Assembly: GCF_023856365.1 (NCBI RefSeq)
Contig: NC_064548.1
Location: forward strand, 24,042,461-24,106,460
Direction: 5' to 3'
From: Brienomyrus brachyistius
Taxonomy: Eukaryota; Chordata; Actinopteri; Osteoglossiformes; Mormyridae
Length of the DNA: 64,000 nt
In this document: positions 12,756 through 25,960 of the stretch, in pieces
Layout of the letters: the number at the start of each line of letters is the position of its first letter
Position numbering within the stretch: position 1 is the stretch's first letter
Translations under genes and position numbers: made by a program
Notes under the pieces: model-generated
Databases searched by the model: none
What the model was told of the DNA's origin: nothing
What the model saw: only the letters and a program-made list of their open reading frames with translations

Positions 12756-13742
12756 ATAAAAGCAGGGTCTCGACTGCTGTAATTGATTACATGCATCTTC
12801 CGTACTGTGGTAGCCCTGGAGACCTCAGGCACGAGGCCCGTCCATCACAGGGTGCATAGACAAATACACTATGGGCAATTTAAAGACACCAATGCCCATA
12901 AATGATATGCTTTAGGACTGCAGGATGAGACGAGACTATGCAGAGGACAATGACAATACTGCAACCCAACCTCTAGGCCACCTGTAAGACACCTGTAAAT
13001 ATTATTAATATTTTTAATGGAAATGATTAATGGCTATAATTAACTCCTCTGTGATCCGATAGATATGTTGGCAGGCAAAATTGGTGGGGACAGCTCCCGA
13101 CCTCCAGTTAGGAAAAAAATCACAGAATTTTAATTCTAAAGTACTGATTATAGTTTGTTCATATAAAAAAAAAAAACTCACAATTTAATGGCCAAAGTTT
13201 AACAGCCACAATTTAATGACAAAACTTAGTTAAATATCAACCAGCACATGTTTAGAAATGTACGCATGCTCAATGCACAGAGTTAGGGACTGACATCCTC
13301 ACACAACTATGATGCTGGGCCTGATGTCGCCCCACGCAACCCCACCCCCTACATTAAATGCCACTCATGTGGCCCTCATGGAGAGATACGGATGTGTAAA
13401 TAGGGTGAATACACATCACCTAAATCAGACAAAAACAGCTAGAAAATTACAGGTCTCTCAAGTGGCTCTTGAAAATGGATTTCCTCCCTTCTTAAGGTAA
13501 ACATTAGCTTAAAAAAAATCCCTCTTAAAGACAGGAGCATAAAAGCGACACTCACACACATTACTGGCGCTGCACGAGAAATGTGGAATTCCCACGACGT
13601 CTTTTGGAACCGGTCGAACTGCGTTTGCAGCTTTCCTTTTTTAAATAACTTAAAACGAGTCAGTCAATATGACTGATAGATAAGAAGGGCTGCCAGTTCT
13701 GATCCAAATCTCGACAGAAGGACGGTTGTAATCTGTTCGATT

Positions 13743-13886
13743 CCTAAGCTATGAGGCATGGAACATCATACTGGGATTTAGCAGAACAATCCTAAGCCAT
13801 GAGGTATGGAACATCATACTGGGATTTAGCAGAACAATCCTAAGCCATGAGGTATGGAACATCATACTGGGATTTAGCAGAAAAAT
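13743..13886. repeat. 48-bp tandem repeat, 3 copies
   Basis: Unit begins cctaagc(c/t)atgagg. Starts at 13,743, 13,791 and 13,839, nearly identical. Confidence 0.93.
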
Positions 13887-16800
13887 CCACATCCCGCTGG
13901 TTTGTGTGCAATAAATAACCAGGAATGAGATCCGGCATGTGAGAAGGACAGGGCAGGTAACTCCAGCAGGAGGTCTATGGGGCTGAATTCTGCTCTGATG
14001 AAGCCATTCAGACACTTGTGGATATGAGTGATAAAACAGGACCTAGGTTTTCCCTCCCACTCCCCTGCCCTTCCCATAGCTGTCTGATTCCTCCGGACTG
14101 CCGATTCCGCGTCTGCCCCAGGTAAGCAGAGGCACTCACACTGCTGGCCACCAGGTGGCGCTGCACAGGTTGGGCTCCTGTCCATAGCTCCACCTGTCTG
14201 GCTCTTCCCATCTGTCGTCTGATGCCTGACTGGGAAGGGCTCTATTCCCCTAGTTCCCGGCTGGGGGGTGGGTCACAAATGGGGAAATATTATTAAAATG
14301 ATTATCTGCATCAAGTCCCAGCTTTGGTGCTGACATTTTCTAGGCTCTGGGTAATTTGGAGGGGGGAGGGGTGTCTGAGACAGAGAGAAGAGGGCTCCTG
14401 GGGGAAGGAGGTGGAGCTCTGGTGGGGGGTTGGATGGGATAATTAATACACCCAGAGCGTTAGGTGAAATCTGCCCCTCCCCCACCCGCACTGCCTCGCA
14501 CCTCAAGGGCAGAGCTTGCCAGGAAAATCGGCAAGTTGGTGAGCTGGTTCCTCCGAGACGTGTACCTCCTCCGGTTCATGATCCACCAAACAGGATGCTG
14601 ATCCTCCAGTTCCCCACCAACCCAACAGGACACAGGCCCTCCGGTTCAGGATCCATTAAACAGGATGTAGATCCTTTTCATCCTTATCCTCTCAGAACAA
14701 ATATCAGCTCATCCAAACAGGGCACAGATTCTCCTGGTCCTAATTCACCAAAAACAGATCATCTTGCCTTCTCCACTTTCTGTACTTTTCCCATCTTCTA
14801 TCTGAAATGAGATCCCTTAATGTTCATGTTTTTTATTTTATTATTATTATTTTAACGGGACACTGGCCAGGGTGTGATTAATGACTAATTGCTGGCTGAG
14901 AGACTCTACAGTCATGTGATTAAATCAGCTGCGAAGTGTTGACATGCGGGCGAGCCCCCTCATTGCGGACCCCCTCATATTAAAATATAATCCATCTTCC
15001 TCCTCAGCAGAAAGAGGTAATTAGACATTGTGAGTTGCATTGGGGAAGGGGTCCCTATGACGAGAGGGCTGGTGTCAGGAGCACAGAGCAAAGGTATCTG
15101 TGAAATCCCTGCGTTCTCTCAACTATGCACAGACACGCACATCCACAGGCTCACAGGCACATCACCCAGGCACATCACCCAGGCACATCACCCAGGCACA
15201 TCATCCAGGCACATCATCCAGGCACAGCAAACAGCAAACCCTCATGCGAATGTTTTATTGTTATACAAATTCATGGATCACGCTGGTTTTTAAAAGCAGA
15301 CGAGCATGATTTCATCTAACACGTCAAAATTGGAGATACTGCCCTGTGAGGAACTGGCATCCCGGGACAGGCTCCAGGCTAACCACTGCCCTGCACAGGA
15401 TCGGCACTTATGGCGGATGGATGGAGAGAATCAATGATGCAAACTCACAAGCCTCTTTTCCTGAGTCTGGGAGTGGTACTCACAGCTGCATTCAGAGAAC
15501 CGGATTGGCCGAATGTGTGGATGGCCGGACGAGACAGCGAATCAGCCATGAACGGCAGCAACAATCGCCCGGCGGCCTGGAAACCTCCGGACTGCAGTCC
15601 AGCCTCTGGCCTGCTTCTGCGTACGGCACATTCACCGACCTTACAAAAGTAACCTGCCCAGATCGGACTCCAGTTTGAGCCTCTGTTGACCGGAGCTGAT
15701 GAGAAAAGTTCTGCTCCCCAGGATCCCAATGCCTCAACACCAGGTTCCGCTTATAAAAACCAGAGACTGGCGTATGGCGGAATCCAATTCTCAAGCTGAA
15801 CTTGTGACCATGGCAGAAGGCTGGTTAACAAACAGTCACAGTAGTAGAGATGTGTGGGGGATGGTGAATCAAGGGAGACCTGTAGAGGGCTGTAGGTCGA
15901 GCTAAGATTCCTCCTTCCCTTTCGAAGAAGAAGGCACCTCTCCTGTGAGGCTCCCTGGCTTGTGCCTCTTCTTCTCCAAAGGCTCTTACTGCGTTTCATC
16001 CCCACCTGGATTAGAAACCGTTCATAATTAACAAAAAAGTGACATCAGCCTCTCAGTTTTCAGGTTTTTCCTTATAATCTCGGCAAGCATCTTTGGAAGG
16101 ATGTCATTTAGCCCAGAGTGCCAATTTAGGTTTTGATGGGCCTCACTTGCCGTTAACCCTTCCTCTAGCAGAGGCGGCTTTCGAACCCATTAAGGGCGGC
16201 ACATTCTTCAGCATTTCTTATAATAGGTGTAGAATTGCTGGCCTGCTGGGTGTACATTTGTCCACCTGGAAAAGCACTACACTTCTGTTCCACAGACCGT
16301 AATTACTTCTAAAACATGCAAGGGTGGAGGCAGAGAACTTCGAAACCGAGAATTCATGATGAGTAATCCATTTCTCTGAGAAATGCGGCATACAAACGAA
16401 CAAAGAAACACAGATTTATGGACTGATAAGTTTAAAGTAGTGTTTTTTTTTTTTTTTTTAAAAAAAAAGAAACCTGACTAACTGCCCTTAAGAGGAACTC
16501 CTCACCCACAAAGGGAACCAGGCATCGACACACAATCCTTCTCTCTACACTTCGTGAGTCATGTAAGCGTGTATAAAAACGCACCCCCCCCCCCCCCCCA
16601 CTGACCATTCTCTCAAAATCTTACCAGACTCCTTGTGTCTCCGTCTAATATGGTAAGATCCCAAACTGAGGGGTGGGGAGAGGATTGGAGGGAGACAGAT
16701 CGGGACCCCCCCATAACAGGCTCCACACTACATATTTTTTTATTTTTTTTAATAACACTGTAAATATCAGTTGTTTCGTGGCAGTTTTGAGAACGTGACC

Positions 16801-17278
16801 CTGCAGGGAGGGGGGTGGGGGGTGGGGTGTCCACACGGTGGCTGGCAGAAGGTCAGATGGAGCGAGGTGTTTTGGGAATTCTGCACTGCAACACTGCCAC
16901 CTTTTGGTTGCTCCCCGCACCCCCAGCACCCCCCCCCCAAAGATGCCTGTCAAATGGCCAGGTCTGGGTCATATAGACCTGTAAATTACTCACTGCTGAA
17001 ATGCTGTCAGAAGTATATAGCACTTTTTCTTTACTTAATTTATGAGACACACAATACAACTCTAAGGCACAACCCCAGATATTTTAACTGAAATTTTAAT
17101 AGTTAATATTTGAAAATGAAAGTTAATATCAACATGACCATGTTAAGGTTTTATTCTTAGGTGTATGAGCCATGGTTAACATATCAAGAACAGTGATTTA
17201 TCATGTGCAATTTCATCCATCCATCCATCCATCCATCATCACCTAACCACTGGTCAGGGTGGAGGGGTGCAGGATCTG
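13887..17278. other. gene desert with low-complexity patches
   Basis: Holds a degenerate tandem patch at 14,570-14,740 (repeated caggatgc/gatcc motifs), the 13-bp array, a T/A run near 16,442 and poly-C at 16,584-16,599. No gene seen. Confidence 0.55.
15154..15226. repeat. 13-bp tandem repeat, about 5.6 copies
   Basis: Unit caggcacatcacc, the later copies reading caggcacatcatc. Confidence 0.93.
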
Positions 17279-17462
17279 GGGTCTGTACTATGAAGCGGGG
17301 TAACTGGGTTACTGGTTTATCGGGGTAACTTGTCGGATTTAAGGTAGTCTGGGCGAAATGTAAGCGAATGAATATGAAGTCCATTTAAACTGTGGTTCCT
17401 TAAATCCGACAAGTTACCCTGATAAGCCAGTAACCCAGTTACCCCGCTTCGTAGTACAGGCC
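17279..17462. mobile_element. long-terminal-inverted-repeat MITE (hairpin element)
   Basis: Two arms of roughly 60 bp are inverted copies: ctatgaagcggggtaactgg on the left and the complement of agttaccccgcttcgtagta on the right. They enclose a centre of about 50 bp with no coding capacity. The superfamily is uncertain because no clear target duplication was seen. Confidence 0.8.
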
Positions 17463-20380
17463 ACTGGATGCCAGTTGATCTTGTTTATAATCAAGGGATA
17501 AATATTTGAGGGAATCAAACATTCGTAGTATTTTGTTGAGGGTTAACTAATGAAAATAAAAGGACAAGTAGGTAAGTAAACGAATGCATAACAATGAGAT
17601 TCTCTAAGACTTATTAGTATGGTGTCAGGAAACGTAGCTGGAATAATTATTGGTACACAATCCTAGTTTGGCCAAACTTAGGTAGTTCAGGTTTGAATAG
17701 CTTTACTATTAAAAACAGAAAAATAAAAACTCAAAGACCAGTACGATATTACAAATAAGATTGAACTAGTTGTCTCCAAATCTTACGAAGGGTGTGAGGC
17801 GTAAAAAGGCAGCTGGGTGTAATTAGAGCAGCGTGTTTCCCCACAATGCACTGGGAGAGGGCATCAGGCATGAAGGGGCAGAGCCGCGCTGACAGGCGGA
17901 GCGTCCCTCCCAGCGCGGCTCTCCGCTAAAATATCACGCTCTTCTGACGACTTCATTGTACCCCCTGTCAGCGCACTTCTCCCTAACCCCCCACCCCTGG
18001 CCCCCAGTAACCAGCATCCCGGGACTGTCAGAGCTGGTGTAATGTCACTCGGCTCTGCTGGAGATGCTATCATCTCATTCCCGCCAAATGCACCCCCCCC
18101 CCCCCGTGATAGGTGTCACAGCGGAGGCGTTATAATGCGCCTTTTATCAAGGCCAGACGTGGCATGTCCTTTTCCAGAAGGTTCCGGCACCCGTCCGCAT
18201 CGATACAACCTTTCAGGTCACCCTTTCGAATAATCCGCCCTCTGCTTTCGTTAGAAGCTGTTCCATGTTGTCAATACCAGTTATTACAGCGTGACTGTAT
18301 TATATTGTGAAAACCGTGTAGCGTTGGTTCATATCACACGACACAAATAAGATGGCCCATCTTATTTGGCCATAACCAGGTGCTGCTAACAAAAACATGA
18401 ATGTAAACGCCTGCTCCCCCCCTCCCCCTTGGGGCACTGTCTAGGGTCTGGCGGGGTGTGTGCAGTGTGTTTGTGCAGTGTGTTTGTGCAGTGTGTTTGT
18501 GCAGTGTCATCCCGAGAACCATGAAGTCTCAGCTGCTAGCTTCAAATTGAGTGTTTTAATAGCTTTTCTCTATGAAGTATTAAAACGTAGCTGCGCTGTT
18601 TTCTCCAGCGCTCTGCCGACAGAAGCCCCCCCGTGCACCGTGTGGCCCCACCTTCACTAAATCTCCCCCAATTACATCACAGGGATCGTTTTCCATCTGA
18701 CGGTGCCCGTAAAATGTGTGCGGGGGCCAAATGAAGGCCTGTGTGTTTCCTTGACACTCCACTGCATTGTCGCCCGTGACACAGCAGCTTGAGCAGCAGA
18801 GCTGAAAGCCAGGCTGCTTAAGAAAAACCCCCCCTTCCCCCCACCCCCTGTGGGCCACCCTCAGAAGGGCCACTGACAGCCGCATCGCTGAGGAAAGCTT
18901 ACCAACCAGCTCACCCCCCCCCCCCCCAGCCAGTTCAAATCACATAACCTTGCATGAAATGGTATTAAAAAAATACTTCTTTAAACTTCAATCTTCACGC
19001 AAGCTGTCATTCACCATAATGTCAGCCTCTCCGTCGTTTCCCCATTCGTTCATCCACCGGCTACAATGTCCTGCTCAGCCATTCCCCAAATTACAGAACA
19101 TTTCAGGACACTGAATGACGACCTTTGTATCCAGGGGTCATTTCCACAGCCCGGAGGATTCTGGGAAATATGTCAAAGGACACCAACATGGCAACTGGGA
19201 CTTTTTATACTTACAGTACAGTGCATTTTTCTTTCTGGCCAACAGAAACAACGCGGCCTCCTAATTAAGCATATTTAGCACCGTAAATATTCCGCAGGGA
19301 CAGATGGACACGGTGGATTAATGCAGCTTCTCCACACAGGGCTGCGGCAGTTCATTGGCCCGGAGGAGAGTAAACAGAGCAACATGGGATCCTTATGGAT
19401 GAAGGTCGCATTTGCTTTGCGTTGAGTGAGGCGGGCCGCATAAATCTTGCGAAAATAAATCTCGGCCCTGAAATTTTGCAAGTTGCAAGGCTATGCAGAA
19501 TACCTTTCACATCCCTTCCCTGTAGTGAAAAAAAATGCCATTCTGGTCAACTTTTTAAAAGGGTTTCCCCCTATAAAATATTTCTTCCATTTATACCATT
19601 TGCATCCAGTTCTCAAACCTCATCTGAATGGTGTACAAATGTGCATTGTGTACCACGACCTGCAGAGAGAGTTAATGTGAAGATTAATCGGACATTTTGC
19701 CTGTGACTGGAAAATATTTATGTATACAAAAAATGTATCACTAAAAAAAGAAAAAAACACATTAATCATAGTTTCAGTTCCTACATACAATCCTTTTGAC
19801 GAGGATTAATCACAGAAAGAGTGATTAAGAACAGACCAACATACAAAAGGACTTTCTGAAGAAGCTGTCAGCTGTATAACTTGGCTGGATGGAGAACGAG
19901 AAGAATATTTGTGATAGAAAAACAAAACTAAACAATGTGTGTACTCGGGGCGGCAGGGCAAGAGGGGAGTGGCCTCTTCCATTCTCATTGAATTCTGAAA
20001 TTTTTCAAGATTTGGGCGCCTTTCCTACAGCCGATCTGACAGCAAACCCGACTCCCCACCAGCCACTGGTGAATAATCCGTGATAATTAATCACTCGGAG
20101 GTGAAGGGACTCAAGCAGGCGGCGCAGCGAGGGGAGAATTCAGAGCATGGAAATCCACGGAACTGGCCATCAGCGTTCCCGAAACATTCAGCACCTACCA
20201 TTGTTATTTTAATAAATCCTTATTTGACCCCCACCTATACTTGTTTGGAGTGTGTGCAATTACAGCAATGGCTTCCAGGTGAAGCTCTATTGGAACTAAG
20301 GGGCCGGACACATGACACACAAACTCTCACAGGCTGCTCACTCTCAGCAATGGACCAAAGAGGTAGATCTTTTACTAAAC
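17463..20380. other. gene desert
   Basis: No supportable gene. Contains poly-C at 18,093-18,105 and 18,914-18,927. Confidence 0.55.
18461..18507. repeat. 13-bp tandem repeat, about 3.6 copies
   Basis: Unit tgcagtgtgtttg repeated head to tail. Confidence 0.85.
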
Positions 20381-20528
20381 CAGAGGTGGGCAATCGTACC
20401 CAGAAAGGGCTGTTGTGTGTGTGCGGGTTCTCACTGCAACTCCCTAGATTGCTAAATAGCAGCTGACCTGAAAGTCCCGAAAACCTGCACACACGCTGGC
20501 CCTTTGCAGAGAAGATTGCCCAGCTCTG
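20381..20528. mobile_element. hAT-type MITE, same family as the 2.1-kb copy
   Basis: Ends are CAGAGGTGGGCAATCGTACC and ...GAAGATTGCCCAGCTCTG. The interior (cccagaaagggctgttgtgt; acacgctggccctttgcaga) matches the copy at 2,064-2,256. The flanks tactaaac and tactagaa are an imperfect target duplication. Confidence 0.82.
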
Positions 20529-21277
20529 TACTAGAAACTATAAATCTACAGTATATGCACAGAACCCTGACATGAATGGGTCTATTATTCCATAAAACAG
20601 GAGCTCTGCATGAGGAAAACCTGCTACCAGTGGCGTAACAAAACAAGCAGAAATGGAGAAATCAGACGGGGAATGTACGGAAGGAGCAGAGCGCAGAGAT
20701 ACGACCGAGCGGTTTAAGGGCATGAGACGGTGATTTAAATTCCCCCCCAAACTTGACAGGCTGACTCCTAGAGGATTACAGGATCGATATGTTCACAGAC
20801 GTTACTCACAGTAAGACTGCAGATAGATGTGTATTTGTGCAGCCAGATATCATGGTGTTGGAGTCTCAACATCACGGATCCAGAACCAGAATTTTTGCAC
20901 TCGTCATTGATAATTTTCTGATACAGGAAATTTGAGTAACTAAGGAGTGACTAACACCATGTCCGTCTAACCAGGCTGACCAGAAGGTATTTACTGTCCT
21001 TATTTATGCTTCCCAAAGGATTTCAGCACAAAGAGCTGAAAGGCATTTATCAGTGTGACATACAGTTTCACGTGTGACGAGCAGAACAGTGGTATTTAAC
21101 ACTGTGGTGATGAAGGACATCACCAATGGGCAAGATGTCCAGAGAATATCCATGGAAGAAGTTCCCCCTTAAGGGAGAGCCCAATCAATTCTCAACTTAA
21201 TGTGATGTCATGGCACAAGATCGCTCAGTTCCTCAACACATGTGGACTTTCACAGGTTCTTGAGAGCTGGTTTGACC

Positions 21278-21470
21278 TAGGGTTGGAAAGGGCTCCATTT
21301 TAGGACTTTCCAGAAACCTTCCATTCCATGGGAAGTTAAGCTGGACAATTTTGGAAATATTCCAAGGTGGAAATTTTCCATGGGAGTTAGCAGGAATATC
21401 AGGGAATTAACAAGAAGATTCCCAGAATTTTGCAATCTACTTTGACTTGATGCCTACGTTTTCAACCCTA
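21278..21470. mobile_element. probable short DNA-transposon copy
   Basis: Starts tagggttggaaa and ends ttttcaaccct(a), an inverted pair. The interior is full of internally self-similar 'ttccatggga' and 'ggaaatattcc' motifs, typical of a dispersed fish MITE. Confidence 0.55.
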
Positions 21471-21946
21471 TAAATATATGCTATCAATAATACACATTCA
21501 TATAACAACTGCATTACTGTTTTTGGCACTGAATACACCAGGTTAATGAGTTTATTGCAAATAAGTGCCTGATTAGGACATTCCATTTCGTATGATGCCA
21601 TATTGACCTTTGACTTAGAGATTGGGGTGGTGAACTAATTGGACTAGAGAGATTACTAATTTGTGATAAGAATTCATTTGTATAGATTTAATAGTGTACA
21701 AAAACTGGAACAAGACAGCAAAGCTCTCTTAATCTAGAACTACGAAAGAGCACAGAGCAACCAGGTAATGTCAAGGGGTCCGGTGTCAACGTGACGTCCA
21801 ATCTTAATAACTGCTTTTTTAGAACTTTAATTAAAGTTAATAAAGCAAAGCTCCTCCAGGGACATGAGCTTTGGCTTACAGGTCCATGGGTGGCACTGTT
21901 ACACTACTAGCTGCAGTGTGCATTATGACAGGCTCCCTGGATATTC

Positions 21947-22153
21947 AGGACCCACAGACGGTTCCATTCCAGTGTCTCCCAACCCGGTCCTCGGGACCCA
22001 CAAACGGTTCTATTCCAGTGTTTCCAAACCCAATCCTCGGGACCAACAGACGGTTCTATTCTAGTGTTTCCCAACCCGGTCCTCGGGACCCAAAGATGGT
22101 TCTATTCTAGTGTTTCCCAACCCGGTCCTCGGGAACCACAGACGGTCCACACT
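21947..22153. repeat. 46-bp tandem repeat made of hAT terminal sequence, about 4.5 copies
   Basis: Each unit carries cagtgtttcccaacccggtc and ctcgggaccca, the end motif of the hAT MITEs at 52.7 and 53.5 kb. Unit starts at 21,970, 22,016, 22,062 and 22,108. Confidence 0.88.
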
Positions 22154-23335
22154 TTTACTCCCTCCCAGCTCTTGGTGTGTCCCCAAGGACGAGGTCATTC
22201 TATTCAGATTCATCCCAAAGATGTTCACTGGGGTCAAGCAGAGACGTAGCACCAAATTATGGGCCCTAGACACAGTAGTGTGCCAGCACCATCCGATTGG
22301 TCAAAATTCATGGAAATAAGAATCACTCCTCTGAGACGCGAGGACTGGCAGGGGAATGTGCTGAGTTGTGTGGATAGGGGTCGTGGAGTTCTGTGACAAG
22401 ACATGGAAAACTTCTCACTGTTACCATCGGAAAATGTGGGTCTTTCCAGCAAAGCGCTCGTCCCTTTGGAACGGATTCCACCGACAGATTTACAGCGCTC
22501 CCAACAATGAACCTTTTGTGGTTCTGAACCCGGAGGAGGGCTGGCACAGCGGTGTGCTTCAAGATATGACTCACACATGTCAATGTCCACTTTCATGCCC
22601 GGGCCGAGAATGGGTCGCCGTGGTGACTCACCGGTGCTGCTGTACCGTTTCACCCAGGCTCAGCTCCAGCCCAGGATGGTTTTCAGTGTGTTGGTGACAC
22701 TCATTCAGCCAAGACAGAAGCTCTCTCTGAAAGACCTGGCGCTGTGGAGGAGACGCCAGGAATTGGGCACATGCCATCGTCACAGTAACCGACAAAGCTA
22801 ACATGTATAATTAGTGAATTTGCTCAACACGTCTAAACTGCTGAATCTGAAAAAACATGCATTAGAGACAGCATGCATAAGCAGAGCAGAGCTGCTCTCT
22901 TCATCTTTGAGGACCTTTATATAGTACTGGGTCCATGTGGCATTTAAATGCTCCTCGCCCTGAGTGGTGCGTGGCAGAGGGGGTACTGGGTGGGCAGGTA
23001 CCCAGTGCAGAAACCCTCCAGTGTTGCAGTCAAGCAGCCAGGCCTTGGCTACTGACCAGACTGCATCTAAATGAACAGCAGCTGCGACTCACAGGCCTGG
23101 GGGGTGGGTGGGGGGGGGGGGGGCGAATCACAGGCTTGGCCTCAACTTATTTGGACTCAACCAAGCAACCATGGAAGAGTTAAGGGGCAAAATCTGGAAA
23201 CCAATTCGTTCACTGATCCTCAAATGCAGTTCATTTCTGCTCCAGCACTCAGAAAACAATAGAGTCTGAAAAACTACCAACATCAGCCCCAGCTGGATAA
23301 CTAATCACTCTGACTGCCAGCATCTGCCAATAGAC

Positions 23336-23536
23336 CAGTGGTTCTCAAAGTCGGTCCTCAGGCCCCACTGCCCTGCGTGTTCTCCAGCTATCCCTGCTCT
23401 ACACACTACTGATTGACTGAACACACCTGATCCAGGTAATCAGAAGCTGAAAGACAGCTGGGACTTGTGTGTGGGGCTGGGATAGCAGGAAAACATTCAG
23501 GGCAGTGGGTCAGAGGACCGACTTCGAGAACCACTG
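23336..23536. mobile_element. hAT-type MITE with exact 8-bp duplication
   Basis: Ends CAGTGGTTCTCAAAGTCGGT and ACCGACTTCGAGAACCACTG are near-perfect inverted repeats. The duplication caatagac lies at 23,328-23,335 and 23,537-23,544. 201 bp, noncoding. Confidence 0.93.
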
Positions 23537-23999
23537 CAATAGACCAAATAATGGGGCATGACCCTCAACAATGAGCAGACCGGGACAGCAGCGTGGTTGC
23601 AAAGGACCATGAAGATCTCCCGTCAGTGCGCTGTCATGTCAGGATCGCCAGCGCTACTCCAGTCTGGAAAGACACCTTGAATATTGGCTTCAGGCCCACT
23701 TAGACTCCTCAAGTCCAAAAATTCCAGCAAGGGCCACCCTGATATAGCCGCTAGAAGATTCCCCTACCTCTACGACAAAGCCAACACATGAAAGACAAGA
23801 AGCAAAAACACAGGCCTGCGTTTCAGAAGCATCTACAAGAAGAATCACAGAGCTGCGACATTCCTGCAAACTGAAGGGGGACACGGCACTCTAATTATCT
23901 TTAATGTTCGTGGGGAAAATGAACAGGCCTGTGCCCCCCCCCCACACCCCGTGGTCCCCTCCCACAGCCTCCCCAGCAGCAAGCGGCATGTCGGTCCTC

Positions 24000-24560
24000 A
24001 TTAATTAAATCCCATCCGCTCTTTCGTCCGAGGTGCCATTTCCGATCAAGGCCTAATTAACCTGCGTGATTTGCTTGCACCAGAGTATGTGAAATAAGTT
24101 CCAGCATGGTGATGGCCAGGAGACCTTCCTGATCCCACCACCGGGGGAGCATGAGGGAGCTCAGAGGGCCTGGGGCACCGACTGACATTTCGGCCATCTC
24201 CCCGCAATGACACAGAGCTCGTCTTCTTTAGGTCGTGGGTTTCATATATATATATGAACCAGAGGACGACATGAGAAGACTCCTAAAATGCCCACCGCAG
24301 TGACCAGAGTAGGCGCGCAGCGCGACCCTCCCCAGCCTAATTATGGCCACTCGCTTTGTCCGCAGTCCTCATCATCTGGCTCATCTCAGCGCTAACGCCA
24401 ATTAGCTGGCTTCATTTTGTCACAGGCCTTTTTAGAAAACTGCATATTCACAGCTCAGCAGGGCGGACCCTTAATGAGGAGGAGGGAAAATGAGCAGGGT
24501 CTTCTAAATAACATAATTTATAGGCAATGATGAAGCTGCGTCGATGGAATTAAGGCTCGG
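24000..24560. other. candidate conserved noncoding element
   Basis: A repeat-free, moderately AT-rich stretch with many homeodomain-like cores (attaattaaat, cctaattaac, cctaattatg, ccaattagct) and no open frame. Composition only suggests a conserved enhancer; conservation cannot be tested here. Confidence 0.25.
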
Positions 24561-25559
24561 TTTCTGTTCTCATTTCTGGAGCGACGGGACAACTTTTGTG
24601 TTTGACCTGTGACTCCGTGTCAGAGAGGGGGACCAGGCGGCCCCCAACTCAGTGATTTTACAGGAGGCGAGGCCCTGCTCACGTCACACTAGGAATACTG
24701 GAGTGTGTGATCTTACGTCCACCTGTGCTTCAAGTCTGCTGCAACCCGTCAGTCCAACAGAGCAAGCATTTTTACAAACGTTGCCTTTATATTGATCGTA
24801 CTGTAAATACTGTACAGAGAAAGGGCCTCCGATGTCGACAGGGATGCATTAAGCATGCGCTTGATAGATTCCATAAATGAAACCACAGGAAAGGAAGCAA
24901 GAAAAAAAAACAAGGTTTGGGACAGGAATAGCTCCATTCAGGATAGAGAGAGCAACACCTTAAGATGCCATGGGTGGGGTATCCTTCCCCTATGACCATG
25001 ACCGGGATAAACGATTGGAAGATGCGTGGATGGTGTACTGATGTTCAAATGCAACAGCGCCCTCTGCAGACTGTGGTTAATATCTCCAGCTGCACTTTCC
25101 CCCATTTGCAGTGCCATTAATCAATAAGATGCAAAACAACTTCTTCTGTAACAAGACCTATTAACACATGGCATTGATACTATATCAATTGGTCAAATGC
25201 AGGTTAATCTAAATAAAACACAGAATACTAGTTTTATGTCTACAATTAGTCTACAAAATTCATTATGGGATTACAGGCCTGTATTTCAGCCAATCGGGGA
25301 ACATATACCTACGTCACATATAGGGATATATCGGCCCCTGCCTTAGCAGGTCTGCACATGGCTGCACACAGATCAGTGCAAAATGGCAAGCACAGCAATG
25401 CAAAGGATTCTGGGAAAAGTCCCAGAAGGTCCAGCGGTCGTACCTCTGATCAGGTTATCAAACATGAAAGACTATAGTTGTTCTACAGGTGTGTAGAAGT
25501 TTTTTGTTTCACTCATTTCTCAATTTATGGGCTTGTGTCTAAGAATAATATATATATTT

Positions 25560-25960
25560 TATTTGATTTTCTTGCAAACTGCAGCCTGATTCTTCTCCGC
25601 TTCTCATTAATGAAGGGCTTCTTCCTGCTTTATGGGACTTCAGTCCTGCTTCTAGGAGCCTGATGTAAACTCTCCTAGCAGTGAACCTCACACCTGCACT
25701 TAATGTTCCCCGTTCCTTTTGAAGGTCACTTGATGTCATCCTCCGATTCATGAGAAACTTTTGGATAAGGTAACGGTCATCTCTGCCATTAGGAAGTCGC
25801 TTTTGCCCTCTACCTGGCTGGTTTTTGCTCGTTCCCAGTGTCTCCTCTTCTACCTTATTCTTGCGTACTGCCATCTTAGAAATTTTGAACCTGGAAGCAA
25901 CCTGCTGTTCAGCATAGCCTTCTGCCAGCAGAACCACGATGAAACCAGGATTTAAAAATG
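25560..25960 (-). mobile_element. Tc1-like transposase N-terminal fragment
   Basis: The minus strand reads a helix-turn-helix region (EGYAEQQVASRFKISKMAV), a GRGQKR basic linker and a second DNA-binding segment (FTARRVYIRLLEAGL), the layout of a Tc1 transposase N terminus. The DDE catalytic part is absent. It is a different family from the copies at 35 and 55 kb. Confidence 0.7.

Noticed and set aside
11882..12832. Open frame of 316 codons (minus) and companions of 231-269 codons in other frames
   Set aside because: Produced by the 29-bp minisatellite, which is open in all frames. There is no domain and no start context.
22234..22653. 139-codon minus-strand frame as a novel gene
   Set aside because: A plus-strand frame of similar length overlaps it, there is no homology, and no splice or promoter context.
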